A stretch of DNA of 64,000 bases from Kordia aestuariivivens (GTDB lineage: Bacteria; Bacteroidota; Bacteroidia; Flavobacteriales; Flavobacteriaceae): contig NZ_JACGWS010000012.1 in NCBI RefSeq assembly GCF_014397005.1, forward strand, positions 124,001 through 188,000, written 5' to 3'. Within the stretch, counting starts at the first letter, position 1; the number at the start of each line of letters is the position of its first letter. The notes beneath the pieces were generated by a model. It worked only from the letters and a program-made list of their open reading frames with translations. It did not search any database and was not told the DNA's origin. Made by a program: the position numbers and the translations under genes. This document shows, piece by piece, positions 35,007 through 42,667 of the stretch.

Positions 35007-36614
35007 CTACTCTGTTGATAGCTTTTCGGCTTCCGCTAATTTTGTTGTTTTATCGTCGATTAATTCTTCGATAAAGTATTTCAAATCTGATAGCTCATAC
35101 ATTTTAGGATATGCGTAACCATTGACAAATATGCATGGCGTAAAGGTGAATTTATGCTCAATGCACCACAAACGTTGCGATTGAAGCATTTCGTCAATGT
35201 TTTCTGAATCAGTTATATGTTGGTGTTTTTTTAACCATTTTTCATGATTGCTTGTTTCGTGAAAATCATCTAAGGCATTGAAAAAAGCTTCATCTCCAAA
35301 TTTCTCATGAATATGTACTAGGTTTCTAAGTAATAGCTTGGAAGGATCTCCGCGTTTTTCCAAATTCACATTATAAATGAATCGGACTGCAATCTGTTTT
35401 TCGTGTTTTTTTAAGAAATTCCTCAACATTTTATAAGGCGCTTTGCAAAATCCGCAATACGGACTTGTCATAAAGTCAATGGTGATTTTTGCAGCTGAAT
35501 TTCCAAATAGTAAGTAGGTTTGAGGTAATGCAAACTTAGGGTTTGAAAAAAGGGTGTTTTTGAAAATATGATAATTCCGTTTGAATCGATTGGCTTGAAT
35601 TAATTCACTTTGTAAATGATTAATTGTAATTAATTTCCCTTTTAAATAGTGCCAACTTATAAGTAACGAAAGGAATATGAATAATTGTAAATTGTATTGA
35701 AACAGCGTTGCTTCCATTGAAAATTGAAATCCTATATAGGTTGCTACATACACAAATTCAAGGACAAAAATTCCAATGATTGAAATGCAAATTGGGCACC
35801 ATTTTTTTATGATGAATTTTTGATAATATATAGAAAGTAACACTATCGGAATCGCTGCAATGAGCAATATTGATTGTGTTTGGAAGAAGAAATTGATCGT
35901 ATTGGTGATTCCCGCTAAGGAAAACATCACGATTTGAAAGCTAAAAAATGTAATGCTTAAATCGCTAAAATTTACTTTTTCAAAGAGTTTCCAGACAGAT
36001 GAATCTACAACTGTAGCGCAATTTTGTTTGTCTGTTGTACCACAAAAAGCATCGAGTATCGTAGTATGAATGTTGAATACTTTTTTGAGCGCAAAAATTG
36101 AAAGCACACATCCGACAAGTGGAAAACTAAAAAATAATAGCTGTTGGAAACTTGAAAAAAGTGGTTTTAAAAGTAAGATTAAGGAAAGGAGACAACATAT
36201 TATTAAATACTGATGAAATGTAAATTTGTTACGCTCTTGTTGATTTTCAACACTACTTTCAACCAAAAAAATAATGCCTTTCCATTTTTCTAATAAGGAA
36301 GCTTTAGAAATTGTAATTGCTTTTGAATTTTGATAAATAGTATAGGAGTGATTTGCCGTTTGAGTTTCTACAAAAGCTAACGAATCATCATTGTTACCTT
36401 TGAGTTTTGTCATGAAAATAGGAGGTAATGAAGTAATCTCAGCTGCATTCACGTGTAAAGCACCATTCGTAATATTAAAGAAACTTAAAGTGTCACTTAC
36501 AGCCAACAAAGAAGGATATGCTGGATGCGATTCATATTGAATGGCAAACTCTTTTTCGTTGATAAAAACATTTAGTTTCTTCAAATACAAGAACAGTATT
36601 TTAAAATTAGTCAT
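35007..36614 (-). CDS. VKOR-thioredoxin fusion with C39-like N-terminal domain
   Basis: Residues 1-120 resemble a C39-peptidase fold (YESHPAYPSLLAVSDTLSFF ... ANHSYTIYQN) but without the catalytic Cys, so it is probably a peptide-binding domain. Next is a four- to five-helix VKOR domain with FCGTTDKQNC and KWCPICISI. The C-terminal DsbA-like thioredoxin fold has CGFC at Cys387 and Cys390, and the loop FTPCIFVNG. VKOR oxidises quinone and hands oxidising power to the thioredoxin domain for disulfide formation. Located directly before the four-Cys peptide, which is its probable substrate by inference. Confidence 0.88.
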   Translation of the reverse strand: MTNFKILFLYLKKLNVFINEKEFAIQYESHPAYPSLLAVSDTLSFFNITNGALHVNAAEITSLPPIFMTKLKGNNDDSLAFVETQTANHSYTIYQNSKAITISKASLLEKWKGIIFLVESSVENQQERNKFTFHQYLIICCLLSLILLLKPLFSSFQQLLFFSFPLVGCVLSIFALKKVFNIHTTILDAFCGTTDKQNCATVVDSSVWKLFEKVNFSDLSITFFSFQIVMFSLAGITNTINFFFQTQSILLIAAIPIVLLSIYYQKFIIKKWCPICISIIGIFVLEFVYVATYIGFQFSMEATLFQYNLQLFIFLSLLISWHYLKGKLITINHLQSELIQANRFKRNYHIFKNTLFSNPKFALPQTYLLFGNSAAKITIDFMTSPYCGFCKAPYKMLRNFLKKHEKQIAVRFIYNVNLEKRGDPSKLLLRNLVHIHEKFGDEAFFNALDDFHETSNHEKWLKKHQHITDSENIDEMLQSQRLWCIEHKFTFTPCIFVNGYAYPKMYELSDLKYFIEELIDDKTTKLAEAEKLSTE

Positions 36615-36666
36615 TTAATTCGTTACTTAATTGAAGTCTAAAATAATAAGTAGATTGAGATAAATC

Positions 36667-36682
36667 TTACGTAAAACCGTAA
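36667..36682. promoter_or_regulatory. TTACGG-N4-CCGTAA palindrome, copy C (one mismatch)
   Basis: TTACGTAAAACCGTAA, 53 bases upstream of the VKOR-thioredoxin start. Confidence 0.5.
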
Positions 36683-36855
36683 AACGGGAAAAATAATTAG
36701 AAATGAGGATGGAACTTGTAGTTACTTTTAAGGAGGTTTTGTATCTGATTCACAGATAGATACCTAAGTTTTTGAAAATAAATTTTAATTTTATTCCACA
36801 AAATGCATCTTTTTAACGCGATCTCCGTCTTCTGTATGAACTTTAAATTTATAAA

Positions 36856-36963
36856 ATGATGGAAACTGATAAAAACTGTACCTGTAATTGTACAAACTGT
36901 AAAGATGGACAATGCACTCAATGTACTTGCGAAAATTGTACCTGTACAAATTGTAATTGTTAA
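36856..36963 (+). CDS. Metallothionein-like peptide, 35 aa, 11 Cys
   Basis: The frame reads MMETDKNCTCNCTNCKDGQC and then TQCTCENCTC, ending TNCNC before TAA. Eleven of 35 residues are Cys, in CxC and CxxC spacing (8, 10, 12, 15, 20, 23, 25, 28, 30, 33, 35), with no aromatic residue and no His. This is what a small metallothionein looks like. It has no export leader, so it should be cytoplasmic. It lies 104 bases before an ECF sigma gene that has four Cys in its tail. It matches no family that I can name and is missed by length cutoffs; the composition makes a chance ORF unlikely. Confidence 0.65.
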   Translation: MMETDKNCTCNCTNCKDGQCTQCTCENCTCTNCNC

Positions 36964-36979
36964 GTAAATAAAGAAAAAT

Positions 36980-37045
36980 AGATTGTCTTTAAAAGATCAA
37001 AGTATTAATTTCACAAAAGTTATTGCTATCTTTCTAAGACAATCT
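36980..37045. promoter_or_regulatory. 10-bp inverted repeat before the ECF sigma gene
   Basis: AGATTGTCTT (36980-36989) and AAGACAATCT (37036-37045) are perfect inverted copies 46 bases apart, with the ATG 23 bases further on. They may flank the promoter. Confidence 0.45.
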
Positions 37046-37067
37046 TAGTTTCTAAACAAAGAAAAAT

Positions 37068-37607
37068 ATGACCACTACGGAACTTTGGGAAACCTACGCA
37101 AATGATGTAAAGCGCTTGATTATGAGTAAGGTGAAAGATGCGCAAATTACTGATGATTTGGTACAAGAAGTATTCATCAAAGTACATACAAAACATTCGA
37201 CAATAGAAGATGCGCAGAAAGTGAAATCTTGGTTGTTAAGCGTGAGTAGAAACACCGTATTGGATTATTTCCGAAAATCAACTAAAGAAGTTCCATTAGC
37301 GGATGATGCAGTTATTGAAAGTGATGAAAATTATACACATTCTGAAAAAGATTGCTTGCCAGGCATTATCAAAAACTTGCCACAGAAATATAGAAATCCA
37401 TTGTTATTGTCAGATATCAAAGGCATGAAACAAGCAGCGATTGCTTCTCAATTAAAATTACCATTGGCAACTGTAAAATCACAAATACAACGCGGACGAA
37501 AACTCATTGTGCAAGGCTACATGGATTGTTGCGATTACAAACTTAACGACAAAGGATTCTTAATTGGTGAAATTAAAGATAAGAAACAATGTAAAGTCTG
37601 TAATTAG
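37068..37607 (+). CDS. ECF sigma factor, SigZ-like, with Cys-rich tail
   Basis: The 179 residues contain sigma region 2 (DLVQEVFIKVHTKHSTIEDA, WLLSVSRNTVLDYFRK) and region 4 (LPQKYRNPLLLSDIKGMKQA, IASQLKLPLATVKSQIQRGR). The C-terminal tail carries Cys154, Cys155, Cys175 and Cys178 (MDCCDY ... KKQCKVCN). This is as I recall for SigZ-type factors and could bind zinc or sense thiol state. No anti-sigma gene is adjacent, so the tail may do the sensing. The nearest gene upstream on the strand encodes the 11-Cys peptide, a possible target or partner. Confidence 0.88.
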   Translation: MTTTELWETYANDVKRLIMSKVKDAQITDDLVQEVFIKVHTKHSTIEDAQKVKSWLLSVSRNTVLDYFRKSTKEVPLADDAVIESDENYTHSEKDCLPGIIKNLPQKYRNPLLLSDIKGMKQAAIASQLKLPLATVKSQIQRGRKLIVQGYMDCCDYKLNDKGFLIGEIKDKKQCKVCN

Positions 37608-37649
37608 ACGCGCTTTGCTGTTGGACTTGTTCCCGCGTAGGTGGGAATC

Positions 37650-37745
37650 TCTTGGATCGTTTCGCTTTTGGATCGCTTCGCTTTTGGATCGCTTCGCTCT
37701 TGGATCGCTTCGCTCTTGGATCGCTTCGCTTTTGGATCGTTTCGC
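37650..37745 (+). repeat. Six tandem 16-bp repeats
   Basis: Units of TTTTGGATCGCTTCGC form, six in exact register with few changes, directly after the sigma factor gene. The preceding CCCGCGTAGGTGGGAATCT is a dispersed motif whose inverted relative is at 39338-39360. Confidence 0.92.
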
Positions 37746-37769
37746 TTTGCTTCTTAATTACTGATTCGT

Positions 37770-37811
37770 CACTTCGAGTGAAATTCTGAAAGAATTTTGT
37801 ATCGAGAAGTG
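37770..37811. repeat. REP-like palindrome
   Basis: CACTTCGA and TCGAGAAGTG arms enclose AAATTC-TGAAA-GAATTT. Typical dispersed element of Flavobacteria; it runs into the region before the ICMT-like gene. Confidence 0.7.
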
Positions 37812-37856
37812 CTTATCATTTTCAAAATTATTTTTGATATAATCAAACACCAAAAA

Positions 37857-38450
37857 ATGAACACATTTTTATACTATTTCATTCCGATATTCTTTATTGG
37901 GTACTTTTTTATTGCTTTCATTTTGAAAAGCATCATGACTTCTAAAAAAATAGGAAAGTCAGCAATGGTAATCCCTAAAGACGATTCTGCGTATGGTGTT
38001 ATCGGGAAATATTTCGGAGCTACAATTTTAGCGATATTCTTTTACATCATATTCATGATGTTTCAGAAAAATGCTTTGGATTCTTTTTTTGACTACACTT
38101 TCGTGAAATATCTCGGAATTATTTCATGTTTAATTTCGTTACTAATAACCGTGATTGCACAATACCAAATGAAATATTCTTGGCGTATTGGGATTGATTT
38201 GGATGAAAAAACAATCTTAATTACGTCGGGATTGTTTGGCTTCTCGCGCAATCCAATATTTCTAGGAATGTTGTTGAGTTTACTAGGTTTGTTTTTAATG
38301 CAACCGAATTATATAACGTTATTTTTCTTCATCATTGCATACATCTTAATTCAAATTCAAGTCCGATTGGAAGAAGAATATCTACAAAAGATTCATCAAC
38401 AAAAATATCAAACCTATAAAAATAACGTAGGACGATTTTTTACTCTATAA
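37857..38450 (+). CDS. Isoprenylcysteine carboxyl methyltransferase (ICMT/PEMT)-like membrane protein
   Basis: The ATG at 37857 is chosen; a TTG-started extension would fall inside the REP element. The 197 residues have four to five membrane spans and the family end motif SRNPIFLGMLLSLLGLFLM followed by RLEEEYLQKIHQQKYQTYK. That is the SAM-binding C-terminus of ICMT/PEMT-type methyltransferases. The substrate in bacteria is unknown. Its last 11 bases overlap the convergent DUF4328 gene. Confidence 0.82.
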   Translation: MNTFLYYFIPIFFIGYFFIAFILKSIMTSKKIGKSAMVIPKDDSAYGVIGKYFGATILAIFFYIIFMMFQKNALDSFFDYTFVKYLGIISCLISLLITVIAQYQMKYSWRIGIDLDEKTILITSGLFGFSRNPIFLGMLLSLLGLFLMQPNYITLFFFIIAYILIQIQVRLEEEYLQKIHQQKYQTYKNNVGRFFTL

Positions 38451-39135
38451 CCGTTCCGATTTCGTCAATACTAGAAACAGATTCATTCGTATCGCGTAAT
38501 AAGGTTTCTACCTTGGTAATTTTATAAATTACATACAATGCTAAAACAATTCCGACAACATCAATAACATCAGAAATAATAGCATACGCATTGGCGTCAA
38601 CAAACGAAGCAATGTCAAAAGCATTGTCATACTTTCTGCTAGAATAACTAGAGAACATATTATTAAAAATCATAAAAATCCACCAAATGACAATAAAGGA
38701 AGTATCTGTATCTACTTTTAAATTAGAATTATATTCTCTAATGGCATATTGAGTTTTTAAATAAATTTCCTTCGCTGTCGTAATCGGGCGATACAAACTT
38801 ACAATAGGAATAAAAAATCCCCATGCAGAACCATTTTCACTATATTCCATAGGTTGATGCTTTCGGATCAAATTTCCATACGCTCTCTTAAACCAACGGA
38901 CAAAAAACACAATAGAAACTATATGTATTACAAATTGTACAATGCGCATTACAGGAACAACAATATCTAACAATTCAATTGTAGACATATTTGTTGGGTC
39001 TTCCTCATAGCTTTGGAGTACATAACTTTGATAAATAATGAGTAAAATAGCAATGATATCAATAGCAATAAACGTATAAAAAACCATCGTAATGTCTTTA
39101 CTACGTTGCGAATTATCTTTAATTTCTTCTTCCAT
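38440..39135 (-). CDS. DUF4328 membrane protein
   Basis: The 231 residues have about five membrane spans. The family pattern is FFVRWFKRAYGNLIRKHQPM, then GSAWGFFIPIVSLYRPITTA followed by EIYLKTQYA, and later WWIFMIFNNMFS. Function is unknown. It converges on the ICMT-like gene with an 11-base overlap. Confidence 0.85.
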   Translation of the reverse strand: MEEEIKDNSQRSKDITMVFYTFIAIDIIAILLIIYQSYVLQSYEEDPTNMSTIELLDIVVPVMRIVQFVIHIVSIVFFVRWFKRAYGNLIRKHQPMEYSENGSAWGFFIPIVSLYRPITTAKEIYLKTQYAIREYNSNLKVDTDTSFIVIWWIFMIFNNMFSSYSSRKYDNAFDIASFVDANAYAIISDVIDVVGIVLALYVIYKITKVETLLRDTNESVSSIDEIGTVIE

Positions 39136-39363
39136 AAATTTTAGTAATACAAGTCAGATATATTTTTTAACAATCAATCTTTTGATTTTTGCGATGTCAT
39201 ATTGAACGCATTCGAATTGTTGGGAGAGCCGCAAAGAAAATGAAAATAAAGTTTTTAAAGCAATATTATTGATTGAAATTTCATTTATCAAAGTAAGATT
39301 AAAGATCTAAGGAAGTATAAGAACAAAGCGATCCATGAGATTCCTGCCTACGCGGGAACGAGT

Positions 39364-40149
39364 CTATTTAATAATTGTGTGCGGATAGCCTTCCAATGTC
39401 CAATCAATAACCAATCCGCCAGCGAGACTTTTGGCAATTTCTTTTCCATATAAATATTCACACAAATACAAAGCAGCTTCAAACGATTTTGCACCGCCAG
39501 CAGATGTAATAAATTTTCCATCATGAACAAATAGTGTATTGTCTCTAATATCTAAATTTGGAAACATTTCGCGCATCTTCTTAATATCGCTCGGAAACGT
39601 TGTAGAAGCTACATTATCAAGCAATCCAGCTTTAGCCAATACGAATGCTCCATCACAATGCGACGTAACAAATTCCGCATCTTTGGCTACTTTTTGTACA
39701 AACGCAATCATTTTTGCATCGTCTAAATCTGTATCTAAATGGTGTTCGGCACTTGGCACGACTAAAATATCAATCTTGGGTAAACTATCTTTCAAATAAT
39801 TAAAATCGGGAAGAATTCGCATGCCTTCAAACGTAGTCACAGCTCCATCTGTATTTGCCACTGTAAACACATTCATTGCTTTAATATTCTCACGGAAAAT
39901 AGTATGCTGAAAAATATCAAACGGCGCAGTTAATTCGGTATTAAATACACCATCCATAATTAAAAAACCAACATTATAACGATTTGGTTCAAGCTTAGGG
40001 AATTGTTTTGTTTGGACATTTGATAGAGTATCTTTCTTATCTGCGTTTACGCTGAGCGAAGCTGAAGCGTCATTTTTTTTGGTCGAAGCATTATCTTGAC
40101 AACCTATAGTAACTAGTGCAAACGTTAAAAGTATTACGATTTTTCTCAT
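39364..40149 (-). CDS. DJ-1/PfpI-family lipoprotein
   Basis: The ATG at 40149 gives a lipobox (LLTFALVTIGCQDN); the 36-codon extension upstream is rejected for this reason. The domain (about 55-261) is of the DJ-1/PfpI type with VGFLIMDGVFNTELTAPFD and the nucleophile elbow VTSHCDGAFVLAKAGLLD, a form often seen at the N-terminus of GATase-AraC regulators, but no HTH is present. It would act in the periplasm. Activity is unproven. The divergent CocE-type gene begins 58 bases away. Confidence 0.85.
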   Translation of the reverse strand: MRKIVILLTFALVTIGCQDNASTKKNDASASLSVNADKKDTLSNVQTKQFPKLEPNRYNVGFLIMDGVFNTELTAPFDIFQHTIFRENIKAMNVFTVANTDGAVTTFEGMRILPDFNYLKDSLPKIDILVVPSAEHHLDTDLDDAKMIAFVQKVAKDAEFVTSHCDGAFVLAKAGLLDNVASTTFPSDIKKMREMFPNLDIRDNTLFVHDGKFITSAGGAKSFEAALYLCEYLYGKEIAKSLAGGLVIDWTLEGYPHTIIK

Positions 40150-40207
40150 TGCGATATGATAGCGATTATAATTTTGTAAATTTAGGCATTCAAAATTAAC
40201 TACTACA

Positions 40208-42139
40208 ATGATAAAATCCTTTTTTAGACTAACCTTACTATTACTACTTTTAGTCACAGCTTGTAAAGATCAAAAAACGATCAAAGCTGAAGCTGCTGAA
40301 GCAGAAAAAACATATGTGCAAGATAACTATGATAAACAAGAAGTTACCATAGAAATGCGTGACGGAATCAAGTTGCACACCACTATTTATTCTCCCAAAG
40401 ATAAAAGTAAAAAATACCCAATATTAATGAAGCGTACGCCGTATAGTTCTAGACCGTACGGAAAAGATGAATATGCTACTAAAATTGCTCCAAACGTTCA
40501 TTTAATGAAAGAAGGAAACATCGTTGTATATCAAGATGTGCGTGGTCGTTGGATGAGCGAAGGTGTGTATGATAACATGCGCGCGTACATACCAAACAAA
40601 ACAGATAACACACAAATTGATGAATCTTCAGATACGTATGACACCATAGATTGGCTCATAAAAAATGTTGAAAATAATAATGGTAATGTAGGGATTTGGG
40701 GAATTTCGTATCCTGGTTTTTACGCTACGTATGCTACGATTGATGCGCATCCAGCGTTGAAAGCATCTTCGCCACAAGCATGTATTGGCGATTTCTTTTT
40801 TGATGATTTCCATCACAATGGCGCTTTTTTATTGAGTTACTTTAGAGCAGTTTCTTTATTTGGAACGATGAAAGATGTCCCGAAAGATTCTGCGTGGTAC
40901 AAATTGCCCGACTTAGGCACTAAAGATCAATATCAATTCTTTTTAGATGCAGGACCACTGAGCAATTTGAATAGTTATTTTGAATATGAAAAGTTAGATA
41001 ATGTATTAACGTCTAAATCTGATAAGATTGATGATGTTTTTTGGAAAGAAATCATCGATCATCCAAACTATGATAGTGTTTGGAAACCCAAAGGAATTAT
41101 TCAGAATTTAAAAAATATAAAATCATCTGTAGCTACGATGGTCGTTGGTGGTTTTTTTGATGCGGAAGATTTATATGGACCTTTAGAAACATATAAAGCG
41201 ATTGAAAAAAATAATCCAAATAACTATAACACACTTGTTTTTGGACCTTGGGATCACGGAAGATGGGCGAGAAGTAAGGTAGAAAATTTTGTTGGAAATT
41301 ATTATTTTGGCGATTCTATTTCGTTAAACTTTCAGCGTGATGTAGAAACAAAATTCTTTAATCATTTCCTAAAAGGTGATGGAAGTAAAAATTCTGGTTT
41401 GCCAGAAGCGTATGTTTTTGATTCAGGAAAGAAAGAATGGAGCAGTTATGATACTTGGCCACCAGCAAATATTGCGAAAGAAGAACTATTCTTAAACGCG
41501 AATCAAGAATTATCAAACACTAAAAAAGGTGATTCAAAAGAAGTATTTATCAGTGATTTAAAACGTCCTGTGCCATATTCAGAAGATATTAAAACGGTAT
41601 TTACACCACGAAAATATATGACCGACGATCAACGTTTTGCGGCACGTCGCCCAGATGTAGTTATTTTTGAAACAGAAGTCTTGACAGAAGATTTTACCCT
41701 TGCGGGAGATATTATGGCAAAGCTAAAAGTTGCTACTACTGGAACTGATGCCGATTGGATTGTAAAAGTTATTGATGTGCATCCACATGATACGCCAGAA
41801 CAAGAAAGTGGCATGCAAGATCATTTAAAATTGAGTAATTATCATTTAATGGTTCGTAGTGAAGTAATGCGTGGGCGTTTCCGTAATAGTTTCGAAAATC
41901 CGGAACCATTTGTGCCAAACGAAAAAACTGCCGTAAATATCCAGTTACAAGATGTCTATCATACGTTTAAGAAAGGACACAAATTACAGATCCAAGTGCA
42001 AAGTACATGGTTTCCACTCATCGATTTGAATCCGCAAACCTTTGTGCCAAACATTTACAAAGCCAAAGAAGAAGATTTTAAAAACCAAACACATACGATT
42101 TTCAATGATTCGAGTATTGAGTTTTCAGTGTTGAAATAG
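40208..42139 (+). CDS. CocE/NonD-family hydrolase lipoprotein (X-Pro dipeptidyl-peptidase type)
   Basis: A lipobox (LLLLLVTACKDQ) precedes 620 residues of the S15/CocE fold. Features are MRDGIKLHTTIYSP, KRTPYSSRPYG, VYQDVRGRWMSEG, nucleophile WGISYPGFYATYA, GPWDHG with the catalytic His, and a C-terminal jelly-roll (ADWIVKVIDVHPHD, GHKLQIQVQSTWFPL). Members hydrolyse acyl or X-Pro peptide bonds; the exact substrate is unknown. It probably acts in the periplasm. Confidence 0.9.
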   Translation: MIKSFFRLTLLLLLLVTACKDQKTIKAEAAEAEKTYVQDNYDKQEVTIEMRDGIKLHTTIYSPKDKSKKYPILMKRTPYSSRPYGKDEYATKIAPNVHLMKEGNIVVYQDVRGRWMSEGVYDNMRAYIPNKTDNTQIDESSDTYDTIDWLIKNVENNNGNVGIWGISYPGFYATYATIDAHPALKASSPQACIGDFFFDDFHHNGAFLLSYFRAVSLFGTMKDVPKDSAWYKLPDLGTKDQYQFFLDAGPLSNLNSYFEYEKLDNVLTSKSDKIDDVFWKEIIDHPNYDSVWKPKGIIQNLKNIKSSVATMVVGGFFDAEDLYGPLETYKAIEKNNPNNYNTLVFGPWDHGRWARSKVENFVGNYYFGDSISLNFQRDVETKFFNHFLKGDGSKNSGLPEAYVFDSGKKEWSSYDTWPPANIAKEELFLNANQELSNTKKGDSKEVFISDLKRPVPYSEDIKTVFTPRKYMTDDQRFAARRPDVVIFETEVLTEDFTLAGDIMAKLKVATTGTDADWIVKVIDVHPHDTPEQESGMQDHLKLSNYHLMVRSEVMRGRFRNSFENPEPFVPNEKTAVNIQLQDVYHTFKKGHKLQIQVQSTWFPLIDLNPQTFVPNIYKAKEEDFKNQTHTIFNDSSIEFSVLK

Positions 42140-42189
42140 TCTTCGAGAACCTCAGACTACGCTCTTTGACTGTTAGATCACTAGAAAAC

Positions 42190-42225
42190 GTCTTTGCGAG
42201 GAGTTTCGACGAAGCAATCTGTTAC
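42190..42225. repeat. Dispersed TCTTTGCGAGGAG-type element
   Basis: CGTCTTTGCGAGGAGTTTCG followed by ACGAAGCAATCTG, the kind of intergenic element seen in many genomes. Confidence 0.55.
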
Positions 42226-42240
42226 TTACTTGACGCTAGT

Positions 42241-42282
42241 GAAAACTGAAAACTGAAAACTGTCAACTGAACACTGAATATA
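42241..42282 (+). repeat. Heptanucleotide array (GAAAACT type), six units
   Basis: GAAAACT three times, then GTCAACT, GAACACT and GAATATA. It ends 6 bases from the stop codon of the VOC gene (minus strand). Confidence 0.8.
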
Positions 42283-42288
42283 GACAAC

Positions 42289-42666
42289 TTAAGAAATCCG
42301 CCACGGCGGATTTTTTCTGTTTTCACCAGCTTTGAAAAGAATCAATTTGTTTCCGTCCAAATCGTATAAATGTGCTTCGCGCCATTTCCAAAATTTGTCT
42401 TCTGGTAAACTCGTAAATTCAATTCCTTTTGACTGCAATTCTTTGACGGTTTCGTCTAAATCATCATTTTCAAAATAGAGTGTAATGTTATTGCTTTCAG
42501 ACATTTTTTCTACATGATGAATAGAAAAAGTGGCATCGCCATCAGGGCATTCAAATCGAACATACTTAGTAGGTACATCTACAATGAGACGCAATCCTAG
42601 TGTTGTGTAAAATTCGGTTGCCTTTGCAACATCTGTGGACGAAATTGTAACTTGATTCAAATTCAT
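42289..42666 (-). CDS. VOC-superfamily (glyoxalase-like) protein
   Basis: The ATG at 42666 gives MNLNQVTISSTDVAKATEFY, the normal start of a VOC domain; the longer ORF runs back into the MFS gene. The 125 residues contain one VOC module: FYTTLGLRLIVDVP, FECPDGDATFSIHH, LYFENDDLDETVKEL and EAHLYDLDGNKLILFKAG. Such proteins bind a metal and act in glyoxalase, dioxygenase or resistance reactions; substrate unknown. It starts 1 base after the MFS stop, so it is co-transcribed with it. Confidence 0.87.
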   Translation of the reverse strand: MNLNQVTISSTDVAKATEFYTTLGLRLIVDVPTKYVRFECPDGDATFSIHHVEKMSESNNITLYFENDDLDETVKELQSKGIEFTSLPEDKFWKWREAHLYDLDGNKLILFKAGENRKNPPWRIS

Positions 42667-42667
42667 A

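Noticed and set aside
36697-36921. Minus-strand ORF opposite the metallothionein-like peptide
   Set aside because: The Cys-rich frame on the plus strand has a distinctive composition; the opposite frame looks like a shadow.
37564-37764. ORF over the 16-bp repeats (LLDRFALGSLRSW-like)
   Set aside because: It overlaps the sigma gene in another frame and its sequence simply reads the tandem repeat; no start context.
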